Shown here: positions 32,913 through 40,156 of the stretch, piece after piece
Numbering within the stretch: the stretch's first letter is position 1
Layout: each line of letters opens with the position of its first letter
NCBI RefSeq assembly: GCF_019355555.1
Contig: NZ_CP072141.1
Span: 3,652,001-3,716,000, forward strand
Length of the DNA: 64,000 bases
Direction: 5' to 3'
Origin: Rhizobium sp. L51/94
GTDB lineage: Bacteria; Pseudomonadota; Alphaproteobacteria; Rhizobiales; Rhizobiaceae
Made by a program: the position numbers and the translations under genes
The notes under the pieces: model-generated
What the model was told of the DNA's origin: nothing
Databases searched by the model: none
Seen by the model: the letters and a program-made list of their open reading frames with translations, nothing else

Positions 32913-32943
32913 ACCGGTCCGGACTTTCCGGACCGGTTTGTTT
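32913..32943 (+). terminator. Intrinsic terminator of the 5'-nucleotidase gene
   Basis: ACCGGTCCGG and CCGGACCGGT form a perfect 10-bp stem with a 5-nt loop, followed by TTGTTTC. Confidence 0.85.
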
Positions 32944-33016
32944 CTACGACGTTTGAACCGATCCGCCGGCACTGCGTAGAACGGGTAACAATTTTTGAAA
33001 TGAACGGACATTTGCC

Positions 33017-34051
33017 ATGACGATAGACGTTTCCGCCCTCCCGCCAGGCCACCCGCCAGTATCGATCGGCAAAGTCGGCGTCCTGATTGTCAACCTCGGC
33101 ACACCCGATGGCACCGATTACAAATCGATGCGCCGTTATCTGCGCGAGTTCCTGAGCGACAAGCGCGTCATCGAATGGTCGCGCTTCCTCTGGTATCCGA
33201 TCCTCTACGGCATCGTTCTCAACACCCGCCCCGGCAAGGTCGGCAAGGCCTACGAGCAGATCTGGAACAAGGATCTGAACGAAAGTTACCTGCGCACATA
33301 CACGCGCAACCAGGCAACCCGCCTCAGCGAAGCGCTGAAGGACCTGCCCAACGTCACCGTCGACTGGGGAATGCGCTACGGCCAGCCATCGATCGCATCC
33401 CGCATCGACGCGCTGAAAGCTGCCGGCTGCGACCGCATCCTGCTTTTCCCGCTCTATCCTCAATATGCCGCCGCAACGACGGCGACCGTCAACGACAAGG
33501 CTTTCGAGACGCTGCTGAAGATGCGCTGGCAGCCGGCACTTCGCACCGTGCCGCCCTACCACGACGACCCGGCCTACATCGAGGCGCTGGCGAACTCGGT
33601 GACCAACCATCTGGCAACGCTCGACTGGGAGCCGGAGATTATCATCACGTCGTTCCACGGCATCCCGATGTCCTACTTCAAGAAGGGCGATCCCTACCAC
33701 TGCGCCTGCATGAAGACCGCCCGGTTGCTGCGCGAACGGCTCGGTTTCTCCAAGGAAAAGCTGATGATCACCTTCCAGTCGCGCTTCGGTCCGGAGGAAT
33801 GGCTGCAGCCCTATACCGACAAGACTGTCGAGCGGCTGGCCAAGGAGGGCGTCAAGCGCATTGCCGTCATGAACCCGGGCTTCGTCTCGGATTGTCTGGA
33901 GACACTGGAAGAAATTGCCGGAGAGGCAATGGAGATCTTCCATCACGCCGGCGGCGAAAAATTCTCCCACATTCCATGCCTGAACGACAGCCCAGGCGGC
34001 GTCGCCGTGCTGGAAAAGGTCATCCGTCGTGAACTGCAGGGCTGGGCCTGA
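33017..34051 (+). CDS. hemH: Ferrochelatase
   Basis: A 344-residue enzyme that inserts Fe2+ into protoporphyrin IX, the last step of heme synthesis. Signatures: GVLIVNLGTPDGTDY at the N-terminus, RRYLREFLSDKRVIEW, the mid-domain LFPLYPQYAAATTATV, and the catalytic His in IITSFHGIPMSYFKKGDPY near residue 217. Further on are TFQSRFGPEEWLQPYT and the C-terminal NPGFVSDCLETLEEI. It is monocistronic; the leftward LysR gene converges on it. Confidence 0.97.
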   Translation: MTIDVSALPPGHPPVSIGKVGVLIVNLGTPDGTDYKSMRRYLREFLSDKRVIEWSRFLWYPILYGIVLNTRPGKVGKAYEQIWNKDLNESYLRTYTRNQATRLSEALKDLPNVTVDWGMRYGQPSIASRIDALKAAGCDRILLFPLYPQYAAATTATVNDKAFETLLKMRWQPALRTVPPYHDDPAYIEALANSVTNHLATLDWEPEIIITSFHGIPMSYFKKGDPYHCACMKTARLLRERLGFSKEKLMITFQSRFGPEEWLQPYTDKTVERLAKEGVKRIAVMNPGFVSDCLETLEEIAGEAMEIFHHAGGEKFSHIPCLNDSPGGVAVLEKVIRRELQGWA

Positions 34052-34136
34052 GGCTTGCAAGAGGCCGAGTCCATGCTCAGGAGACGCCCTGTCGGTCGAT
34101 CTTATTCCCGTGGATCGACAGGCGTCGGCTTGATGA

Positions 34137-35042
34137 CTAGCTGCACCGCCTGAAATCTTCGACCAACTCGTTGAGCAACCATTTCGCCGCATTGCCGAGC
34201 GGTCGGTTTCGATTGCGGACAGCATAGATCGGGATTGAAACGGGAAGAACGCTGGAATCCTTGACATCGAGCCGGACGAGAGAGCCGTCCTGCAAATGAT
34301 GTTCGACCAGATGCAGCGGCATCGAGCACCAGCCAAAGCCTGCCAAAAGAAACTCCAGTCGGCGAAGCATGTCCACGAACCGCCAGAAACGGGCGCTGAC
34401 GACGCCATGGCTCGGCCCATCCGGCGCGTGCGGATCGGTCAGGATGAGTTGTACGTAGTCGGCCAGGGTCTCACGCGTGATCTCCCTGCTTTCCGTTGCA
34501 AGCGGGTGCGATGGAGCGACGACGGGAACGAGGGTGATCTTCGTCAGGACGTGCGCTTCGAGATCCTGTCCGGCGGTCGGAAAAAGCCCACACAGCGAAA
34601 TCATCGCCGACCCGTCCCGCACGCGCCGTTCTGCCGCCCAGATACTTTCGGTGAAGAGCGTCACGGGAAGATCGGGAAATGTCGACTGCAGCTTCGACAG
34701 GGTCCGCAGCACAGGGCCGGTAGGCGTCATGCTGTCGAGGGCGATCGTCAGTTCCGGCTCGAGCCCCCCGGCGATGGCGCCTGCCGTTCTTTCGAACAGC
34801 TCCGCCTGTCGCAGAACCTGCCGCGCCTGTGCAACCAACACACGCCCCGCTTCCGTCAACCGGGGCGAACGGCCGGATCGGTCGAACAGGAGCACCTGCT
34901 GCGTGGTTTCCAGCGTCCGGACCGTATTGCTGATCGCAGACTGGACACGTCGCAGCTTCCTTCCAGCCGAGGAAAAGCTCCCCGTATCCGCGATCGTCAC
35001 AAGCACAGTCAACTGGTCGAGCGTCAGGGACCCAATCATCAT
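34137..35042 (-). CDS. LysR-family transcriptional regulator
   Basis: A 301-residue regulator: wHTH at residues 4-63 (LTLDQLTVLVTIADTGSFSS, AGRKLRRVQSAISNTVRTLE) and an effector-binding domain after about residue 90. It is divergently transcribed from a DoxX-like membrane protein gene. A 19-bp palindrome lies immediately upstream of its start codon (35043-35061) and would suit autorepression and control of the DoxX gene. Confidence 0.92.
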   Translation of the reverse strand: MMIGSLTLDQLTVLVTIADTGSFSSAGRKLRRVQSAISNTVRTLETTQQVLLFDRSGRSPRLTEAGRVLVAQARQVLRQAELFERTAGAIAGGLEPELTIALDSMTPTGPVLRTLSKLQSTFPDLPVTLFTESIWAAERRVRDGSAMISLCGLFPTAGQDLEAHVLTKITLVPVVAPSHPLATESREITRETLADYVQLILTDPHAPDGPSHGVVSARFWRFVDMLRRLEFLLAGFGWCSMPLHLVEHHLQDGSLVRLDVKDSSVLPVSIPIYAVRNRNRPLGNAAKWLLNELVEDFRRCS

Positions 35043-35061
35043 CTATCTCCATTAGAGATAG
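35043..35061. promoter_or_regulatory. Palindromic operator candidate between lysR and doxX-like gene
   Basis: CTATCTC (35043-35049) and GAGATAG (35055-35061) form a perfect 7-bp inverted repeat with a CATTA spacer, in the 97-bp gap between divergent start codons. This has the size and position of a LysR-type binding site. Confidence 0.6.
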
Positions 35062-35139
35062 TTCGTATCATCAATCCATCGCTTCTCATACAGTCAGAAG
35101 CGTTTACGGTGGGCGCCAATCTCATCTGGAGCAGATAAT

Positions 35140-35511
35140 ATGAGCACCACCACTCTAAACTCACCTCGAATCCTGACGATCTCAATCTGGGTCTTGCGCG
35201 TCCTCGTCGCGTTGATGTTCCTCGCAGCAGCAACGATGAAGCTGACATCGCAGCCGATGATGGTTGCGGAATTCGAACAGGTCGGCCTCGGCCAGTGGTT
35301 TCGCTTCCTGACAGGCGGCCTCGAACTGATCGGCGCCATCGCCGTGCTCGTTCCCCGCACATCCATCCTGGGCGCCCTGCTGCTGCTGCTCGTCGATGCC
35401 GGCGCTTTCGTCGCGCAGATTGCGGTCCTGCACATGGACTGGGTCCACACGATCGTCATCGGCGCAGTCATCGCCCTGCTGATCTACCTGCAGCGCCGGG
35501 CCGCCGCCTGA
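35140..35511 (+). CDS. DoxX-like membrane protein
   Basis: A 123-residue protein with four predicted membrane helices: ILTISIWVLRVLVALMFLAA, FRFLTGGLELIGAIAVLVPR, ILGALLLLLVDAGAFVAQIA, and VHTIVIGAVIALLIYLQRRA. The K-L/x-x-P...G...E.. pattern between helices 1 and 2 (AATMKLTSQPMMVAEFEQVG) and the G-x-x-E-L-I-G in helix 2 are typical of the DoxX/DoxD-like family, whose members handle redox stress or thiol compounds in some bacteria. It is probably controlled by the divergent LysR protein. Confidence 0.85.
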   Translation: MSTTTLNSPRILTISIWVLRVLVALMFLAAATMKLTSQPMMVAEFEQVGLGQWFRFLTGGLELIGAIAVLVPRTSILGALLLLLVDAGAFVAQIAVLHMDWVHTIVIGAVIALLIYLQRRAAA

Positions 35512-35520
35512 GCGTTTCCC

Positions 35521-35541
35521 GCGCGGCGCTAGACGCCGCGC
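35521..35541. terminator. Hairpin between convergent doxX-like gene and queE
   Basis: GCGCGGCG and CGCCGCGC form a perfect 8-bp stem around CTAGA; the loop includes the queE stop codon. No T-run follows, so termination activity is uncertain. Confidence 0.45.
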
Positions 35542-36266
35542 CGGTTTCCCCAGAGGATGACGTGCAGCTGCGGCAAGACGCGGGCGGCAAACCAGCCGTC
35601 CTCGGTCACCCGGTCGATAAGCCACAGCATCCTGTCGGTAATGCCGTCGAGATCGATGACGGCATTTTCCTCGGTTCCCTTCGGAGGCGTATGATTGCCG
35701 GGCTGAAGGTAGACCGGCAGATGTGGATGGCGCGCTGCCGCATCGCGGGCATAGGCATAGTCCGCATCGTCGAACACAACGAATTTCAGCACCGTCTCAG
35801 GCCGACCGCCGGCTGCATCCAGACAGTGCCGCAAGGCATCCAAATCCGTATCCATGCCGCTCGACGGTGGCTTTGGGCTGAGCACCAGAACGTCGAGATC
35901 GCTGAACCAGGTTTTGGCGATCGATCCCTGGGTCTCCAGTGCGAAGCGATAGCCTTCGCCATGTCCCCGGGCGATCAGCGGCGCCAGCGGCTGGATGGCT
36001 GGATTGCCGCCCGACAGCGACACGGTGAGCGGGCGATGTCCGGACAGTCGCGTCACCTCCTGCCAGATATCATCCACCGACATCGGCGCCCATGTGTCGC
36101 GAAAAGCGCTGTCAACCGCATGCAGGCTGTCGCACCACGAACAGCGATAATCGCACCCGCCGGTGCGCACGAAGACGGTCGGCAAGCCGATCAGCACGCC
36201 CTCCCCCTGGATCGTCGGCCCGAAGATCTCGCTGATGCGGATGGGTGTCGCGGTTTCCGGTCTCAT
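35529..36266 (-). CDS. queE: 7-carboxy-7-deazaguanine synthase
   Basis: A 245-residue radical SAM enzyme. The cluster-binding motif is CDYRCSWCDS, a C-x3-C-x2-C arrangement near residue 34, preceded by SEIFGPTIQGEG. VSLSGGNPAIQPL near 92 carries the GGNP-type SAM contact. It makes 7-carboxy-7-deazaguanine from the QueD product in queuosine synthesis. It is last of a queC-queD-queE operon and overlaps queD by 4 bp. Confidence 0.95.
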   Translation of the reverse strand: MRPETATPIRISEIFGPTIQGEGVLIGLPTVFVRTGGCDYRCSWCDSLHAVDSAFRDTWAPMSVDDIWQEVTRLSGHRPLTVSLSGGNPAIQPLAPLIARGHGEGYRFALETQGSIAKTWFSDLDVLVLSPKPPSSGMDTDLDALRHCLDAAGGRPETVLKFVVFDDADYAYARDAAARHPHLPVYLQPGNHTPPKGTEENAVIDLDGITDRMLWLIDRVTEDGWFAARVLPQLHVILWGNRRGV

Positions 36267-36619
36267 GGCCGGTATTCCGCCCAGGTCTTCGGCGTCTCAC
36301 TCACCCTGACTGCCGATGTTTCCGGCAAGACCGCCCGGCACCAGTCAAAGAAGTGCTTCGCCAGATATTCAGACGTGACCGCGTCATGGCCCAGCACATC
36401 GTTGAGATGCCGATGGTCAAAGGTCTCGTCGATGTAGCGCTTGAGCGGGGCCAGTTCATGATAATCGCGCACGAAACCGTCTTCGTTGAGATCGGGCGAC
36501 GAGAGCTCGACGACGACGATATAGTTGTGGCCATGCAGGCGCGCACATTGGTGATCGGCAGGCAGCCGCGTCAGTTGATGCGATGCCGAGAAATGAAATT
36601 CCTTGGTAATGCGAAACAC
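36263..36619 (-). CDS. queD: 6-carboxytetrahydropterin synthase
   Basis: A 118-residue pterin-binding T-fold enzyme. Zinc ligands lie in FHFSASHQL and HGHNYIV, and the catalytic region is DHRHLNDVLG, with SEYLAKHFFDW and VRVSETPKTWAEY at the end. It converts 7,8-dihydroneopterin triphosphate to 6-carboxy-5,6,7,8-tetrahydropterin. The start is a GTG at 36619, 2 bp past the queC stop, with GAGGTG just upstream; the longer frame to 36754 lies inside queC and is rejected. Confidence 0.95.
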   Translation of the reverse strand: MFRITKEFHFSASHQLTRLPADHQCARLHGHNYIVVVELSSPDLNEDGFVRDYHELAPLKRYIDETFDHRHLNDVLGHDAVTSEYLAKHFFDWCRAVLPETSAVRVSETPKTWAEYRP

Positions 36620-36621
36620 GG

Positions 36622-37329
36622 CTACACCTCCGTCGCCCGGAAGGAGCCCGTGGCGGCAACCCAGAAGTCTGCATCCTCGTAATCGGTTGGATCGACGACG
36701 CCGGCGATGGAAAAGGCTTCGCGCCGCTCGACGCAGGTGCCGCAACGACCGCAATGGCGCTCACCGCCCTTGTAGCAGGACCATGTTTCGACGAACGGCG
36801 TGCCATGCTTCACGCCATCTATGACGATATCGGCCTTGGACACAGTGACGTAGGGCGCCAGCAGCGTCACGTCTGCATAGCCGTCGAGCGCTTCCGTCTG
36901 CATCCGCTGGAAGCTGTCGATGAAGCCCGGTCGGCAATCCGGATAGATGAAGTGATCGCCGCCATGCACGGCGACTGCGACAGCATCGGCCTTGCGGGCT
37001 GCGGCGACGCCGAAGGCAATCGCCAGCATGATGGCATTGCGATTGGGAACGATGGTGGATTTCATCGTTTCCTCGGCATAGTGGCCGTCCGGCACCGCGA
37101 TATTGTCGGTGAGAGCCGAACCAGTGAGGTGGCGGCCTATGCCGCTGATGTCGATGATTTCATGCCATACGCCGAGGCGCTGGGCGCAGGCGGCGGCAAA
37201 ATCGAGTTCCTTGCGGTGTCTTTGACCGTAGTCGAAGGATAGCAGTCCGAGGAGAGATCCCTCTGCGGCTGTTCTGTAGGCAAGCGAAACGGAATCCAGT
37301 CCGCCGGAGCAGACGACGATGGTTTTCAT
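36622..37329 (-). CDS. queC: 7-cyano-7-deazaguanine synthase
   Basis: A 235-residue ATP pyrophosphatase-type enzyme that makes preQ0. The P-loop VVCSGGLDSVSLAY is at the N-terminus, LSFDYGQRHRKEL follows, and the zinc site CYKGGERHCGRCGTC lies near residue 190. It leads the queCDE operon, which sits behind a preQ1-I riboswitch. Together these genes supply preQ0 for queuosine tRNA modification. Confidence 0.96.
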   Translation of the reverse strand: MKTIVVCSGGLDSVSLAYRTAAEGSLLGLLSFDYGQRHRKELDFAAACAQRLGVWHEIIDISGIGRHLTGSALTDNIAVPDGHYAEETMKSTIVPNRNAIMLAIAFGVAAARKADAVAVAVHGGDHFIYPDCRPGFIDSFQRMQTEALDGYADVTLLAPYVTVSKADIVIDGVKHGTPFVETWSCYKGGERHCGRCGTCVERREAFSIAGVVDPTDYEDADFWVAATGSFRATEV

Positions 37330-37337
37330 AACAGGTG

Positions 37338-37370
37338 TCCTTGTTTTTACCGGGTAGGCTGCGACCGGTT
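37338..37370 (-). promoter_or_regulatory. preQ1-I riboswitch upstream of queCDE
   Basis: In the leftward leader ACCGG pairs with CCGGU around a loop containing CGCAGCCUAC. The stem is followed by an A-rich tail (AAAAACAAGG) that overlaps the ribosome-binding site AAGGA. This has the stem, C-rich loop and A-rich pseudoknot tail of the class I preQ1 aptamer, and it is at the right distance from the queC ATG. Ligand binding should hide the ribosome-binding site and shut translation. Confidence 0.85.
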
Positions 37371-37429
37371 AGTTCAATGGGCGTTCTCTAGGGCAAACAT
37401 CCGCAGCTGGAAACGGCTTTTTTACGACC

Positions 37430-37450
37430 TGCGACAAATCGTTTGTCGCA
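37430..37450. promoter_or_regulatory. Perfect 9-bp palindrome between queC and the SPFH gene
   Basis: TGCGACAAA (37430-37438) and TTTGTCGCA (37442-37450) with TCG between them. This divergent intergenic site resembles an operator; I cannot name the regulator. It is about 60 bp upstream of the SPFH gene start and 100 bp from the queC start. Confidence 0.5.
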
Positions 37451-37510
37451 ACTTCATCGGCAACGGGTGTGCTTCCACCATCGGCTGGGCTATGCTGCCG
37501 TGGAACAGGG

Positions 37511-38545
37511 ATGGGAAAAATAATGCTGGGTGGATTTGATATCGTTGTAATTGCGATCGTGGTGCTTGTCGTGCTGGTTCTGTTTGCCGGCATCAAGACG
37601 GTGCCGCAGGGCTATCGCTACACTATCGAGCGGTTCGGCCGCTACACGCGCACACTGGAGCCGGGCCTGAACCTGATCCTGCCGTTCATCGAGCGTATCG
37701 GCACCCGGATGAATGTCATGGAGCAGGTGCTGGCCGTACCGACGCAGGAAGTCATCACCAAGGACAATGCCAGCGTCTCAGCCGATGCCGTGTGCTTCTA
37801 CCAGGTGTTGAATGCCGCCCAGGCCGCCTACCAGGTGTCCAACCTCGAAAACGCCATTCTCAACCTGACAATGACCAACATCCGCTCTGTCATGGGCTCG
37901 ATGGACCTCGACGAACTGCTGTCCAATCGCGAGATCATCAACGACAAGCTGCTGCGCGTCGTCGACGAGGCCGTCGGCCCCTGGGGCATCAAGGTAACCC
38001 GCGTCGAGATCAAGGATATCCAGCCGCCGCGCGATCTCGTCGACGCCATGGGCCGGCAGATGAAGGCCGAGCGCGAAAAGCGTGCCCAGGTACTCGAGGC
38101 CGAAGGCTCGCGAAACGCCCAGATCCTGCGCGCCGAAGGTGCCAAGCAGGCGGCGATCCTGCAGGCAGAAGGCCAGCGTGAGGCCGCCTATCGCAATGCC
38201 GAAGCCCGGGAACGCCTGGCAGAAGCCGAGGCCAAGGCGACGCTCGTCGTCTCCCAGGCGATCGCTGCCGGCGACGTGCAGGCGATCAATTACTTCGTCG
38301 CCCAGAAATACACCGAGGCCCTGACCGCAATCGGTTCTGCCTCGAATTCGAAGATCGTGCTGATGCCGATGGAGGCATCCTCCATTCTGGGCTCGCTCGG
38401 CGGTATCGGCGCTATCGCCCGCGAAGTGTTCGGCGGCGAAGCGCCAAGCAGCCGACCCGCTGTCGAGCAAGCGCCTCGACCGCGCTCCACGCCGGCACGC
38501 ACCACGCCGCTGGTCAATCCGCTGAACCCGCCGCGGGAGACCTGA
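37511..38545 (+). CDS. SPFH/stomatin-like membrane protein (QmcA type)
   Basis: About 344 residues: one N-terminal membrane helix (IVVIAIVVLVVLVLFAGI), then the band-7/SPFH domain (VPQGYRYTIERFGRYTRTLE, PGLNLILPFIERIGTRMNVM, QEVITKDNASVSADAVCFYQ, MDLDELLSNREIINDKLLRV). A helical, Ala/Glu-rich stretch follows (AEGAKQAAILQAEGQREAAY). Such proteins assemble at membrane microdomains and scaffold proteases. It is followed 3 bp later by an NfeD-like gene, the standard bacterial partner. ATGs at 37511 and 37523 are both plausible. Confidence 0.92.
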   Translation: MGKIMLGGFDIVVIAIVVLVVLVLFAGIKTVPQGYRYTIERFGRYTRTLEPGLNLILPFIERIGTRMNVMEQVLAVPTQEVITKDNASVSADAVCFYQVLNAAQAAYQVSNLENAILNLTMTNIRSVMGSMDLDELLSNREIINDKLLRVVDEAVGPWGIKVTRVEIKDIQPPRDLVDAMGRQMKAEREKRAQVLEAEGSRNAQILRAEGAKQAAILQAEGQREAAYRNAEARERLAEAEAKATLVVSQAIAAGDVQAINYFVAQKYTEALTAIGSASNSKIVLMPMEASSILGSLGGIGAIAREVFGGEAPSSRPAVEQAPRPRSTPARTTPLVNPLNPPRET

Positions 38546-38548
38546 CGC

Positions 38549-39007
38549 ATGCTGAGCGATCTGGTCGTCCAGCTCGGACCTTGGAGCTGGTGGGTGCTCG
38601 GGCTGGCACTGCTGGCGGCAGAACTTCTCGTTCCCGGCGTGTTTCTCGTCTGGATCGGACTTGCCGCAATCATCGTCGGCGCCCTGTCGCTTGGCCTCTG
38701 GGAGGAGCGCATCTGGAGCTGGCAGCTGCAGATGCTGCTGTTTGCCGCTCTCGCCGTCGGCGCAGCGCTCCTCGGACGACGGTATGTCTATCGCAACAGG
38801 CATGAAACCGATGAGCCGTTTCTCAACCAGCGCAGCGCCGGTCTTGTCGGCCGCACCACGGTCCTCAACGAACCCATCGTCGAAGGGCGCGGACGCGTCA
38901 ATCTCGACGATACCTACTGGAAGGTCATCGGCCCCGACCTGCCCGCAGGAACCCGCGTCAAGGTCATCGGCAGCGACGGCCGGCAGTTGACGGTGGAGCC
39001 TGCCTGA
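38549..39007 (+). CDS. NfeD-like membrane protein
   Basis: A 152-residue NfeD1b-type protein. Membrane helices (WWVLGLALLAAELLVPGVFL, VWIGLAAIIVGALSLGLW, WQLQMLLFAALAVGAALLG) precede a C-terminal OB fold (SAGLVGRTTVLNEPIVEGRG, RVNLDDTYWKVIGPDLPAGT, RVKVIGSDGRQLTVEP). The DD.YW.V and G..V.V....G..L.V features are those of NfeD. It pairs with the SPFH protein encoded immediately upstream. Confidence 0.92.
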   Translation: MLSDLVVQLGPWSWWVLGLALLAAELLVPGVFLVWIGLAAIIVGALSLGLWEERIWSWQLQMLLFAALAVGAALLGRRYVYRNRHETDEPFLNQRSAGLVGRTTVLNEPIVEGRGRVNLDDTYWKVIGPDLPAGTRVKVIGSDGRQLTVEPA

Positions 39008-40003
39008 TCAGGCAACCCCGATCCGCAACAGATCGTGGAAATGCACCAGCCCGATAGGCCGGCGGTCTTCGTCGACGACCAGCAATGCCGAGATATTGTT
39101 GTTGTTGAGAACTGCCATCGCGCCTGTCGCGAGCGTCGTTGCCCGCACCGTCTTCGGGTCGATGGTCATGATATCATCGACATTGAGCTCGGCGAGGCTC
39201 CGGCCCAGATTGCGCGCGATGTCGCCGTCTGTGACGATACCGCAGAGCCGTCCGTCAGCATCGAGAACGCCTACGCAACCGAAGCGCATCTTTGACAGCG
39301 TGCTGATCGCCTGCGGCAGCGGCGTGCCTTGGGGGACAAGCGGTACACGCTCGCCGGTGTGCATGATATCGGCGACGTGGGTCAGGCTGGCGCCCAGCTT
39401 GCCGCCGGGATGAAAGACGTGGAAGTCGCTGGCGGTAAAGCCCCGCGCTTCCATCAGCGCCACCGCCAACGCATCGCCTATGGCCAGTTGAAGCAACGTC
39501 GATGTCGTCGGCGCCAGGCCATGCGGGCAGGCCTCCTGCTCCTTCGGTAGCAGCAGGACCACATCGGCTTCACGGCCGAGCGAGGACGCCGCGCCGGAGG
39601 TGATGGCGATCAGCGGCACCGAAAAGCGACGGCAATAGTTGAGGATGCCCTTGAGCTCGGCGGTCTCGCCGCCCCACGACATGGCAATGATCACATCGTC
39701 ATGGGCAATCATGCCGAGATCGCCGTGATTGGCTTCGGCGGAATGCACAAAAAAGGCCGGCGTTCCCGTCGAGGCCAGCGTCGCCGCCAGCTTGACACCG
39801 ACATGCCCGCTCTTGCCGACACCCGTAACGATGACGCGGCCGGTGATATCGCCGATCAGCGCCACGGCGCGCGAGAACGGCTCCGCCAGTCCATCGGCCA
39901 AGGCACGCTCCAGCGCCTCGAGGCCCCGTCTTTCGGTTTCGATCGTCCGCATCGCCGATTGGATTGCGCCGTTCTCGACCGGATTGAAAGCTCGCTTGTT
40001 CAT
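39008..40003 (-). CDS. kdsD: D-arabinose 5-phosphate isomerase
   Basis: A 331-residue SIS-CBS-CBS protein of the KdsD/KpsF family. The SIS domain has VIVTGVGKSGHVGVKLAATL, STGTPAFFVHSAEANHGDLG, and VIAMSWGGETAELKGIL; LAPTTSTLLQLAIGDALAVA closes it. Two CBS domains (about 205-325) follow. It converts ribulose-5-phosphate to arabinose-5-phosphate, the precursor of Kdo in lipopolysaccharide. It converges on the NfeD-like gene with adjacent stop codons. Confidence 0.95.
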   Translation of the reverse strand: MNKRAFNPVENGAIQSAMRTIETERRGLEALERALADGLAEPFSRAVALIGDITGRVIVTGVGKSGHVGVKLAATLASTGTPAFFVHSAEANHGDLGMIAHDDVIIAMSWGGETAELKGILNYCRRFSVPLIAITSGAASSLGREADVVLLLPKEQEACPHGLAPTTSTLLQLAIGDALAVALMEARGFTASDFHVFHPGGKLGASLTHVADIMHTGERVPLVPQGTPLPQAISTLSKMRFGCVGVLDADGRLCGIVTDGDIARNLGRSLAELNVDDIMTIDPKTVRATTLATGAMAVLNNNNISALLVVDEDRRPIGLVHFHDLLRIGVA

Positions 40004-40097
40004 GGCTACGGGTTAGCGCTTTTTGCCAAATCTGTCCATGCGAGAAAGCTGGCTAAGACCCGGTGACCTACACCGAGGCCGGCCTTTCGCAACGAAG

Positions 40098-40129
40098 CGT
40101 TAACCACATGCCTTTACGGTGGGTTAACG
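40098..40129. promoter_or_regulatory. Inverted GTTAAC sites upstream of the outer-membrane barrel gene
   Basis: CGTTAACC (40098-40105) and GGTTAACG (40122-40129) are perfectly inverted. Each carries a TTAAC half-site of the kind bound by CtrA, but the spacing is longer than the canonical 7 bp. The pair lies 28 bp ahead of the start codon. Confidence 0.4.
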
Positions 40130-40156
40130 ACTTCGAGCTTCCGGGCACGGGATAGC

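Noticed and set aside
34060..34136. Terminator between hemH and the convergent LysR gene
   Set aside because: A TCGATC / GATCGA pairing exists near 34097-34120, but the loop is long and no T-run follows, so it was not called.
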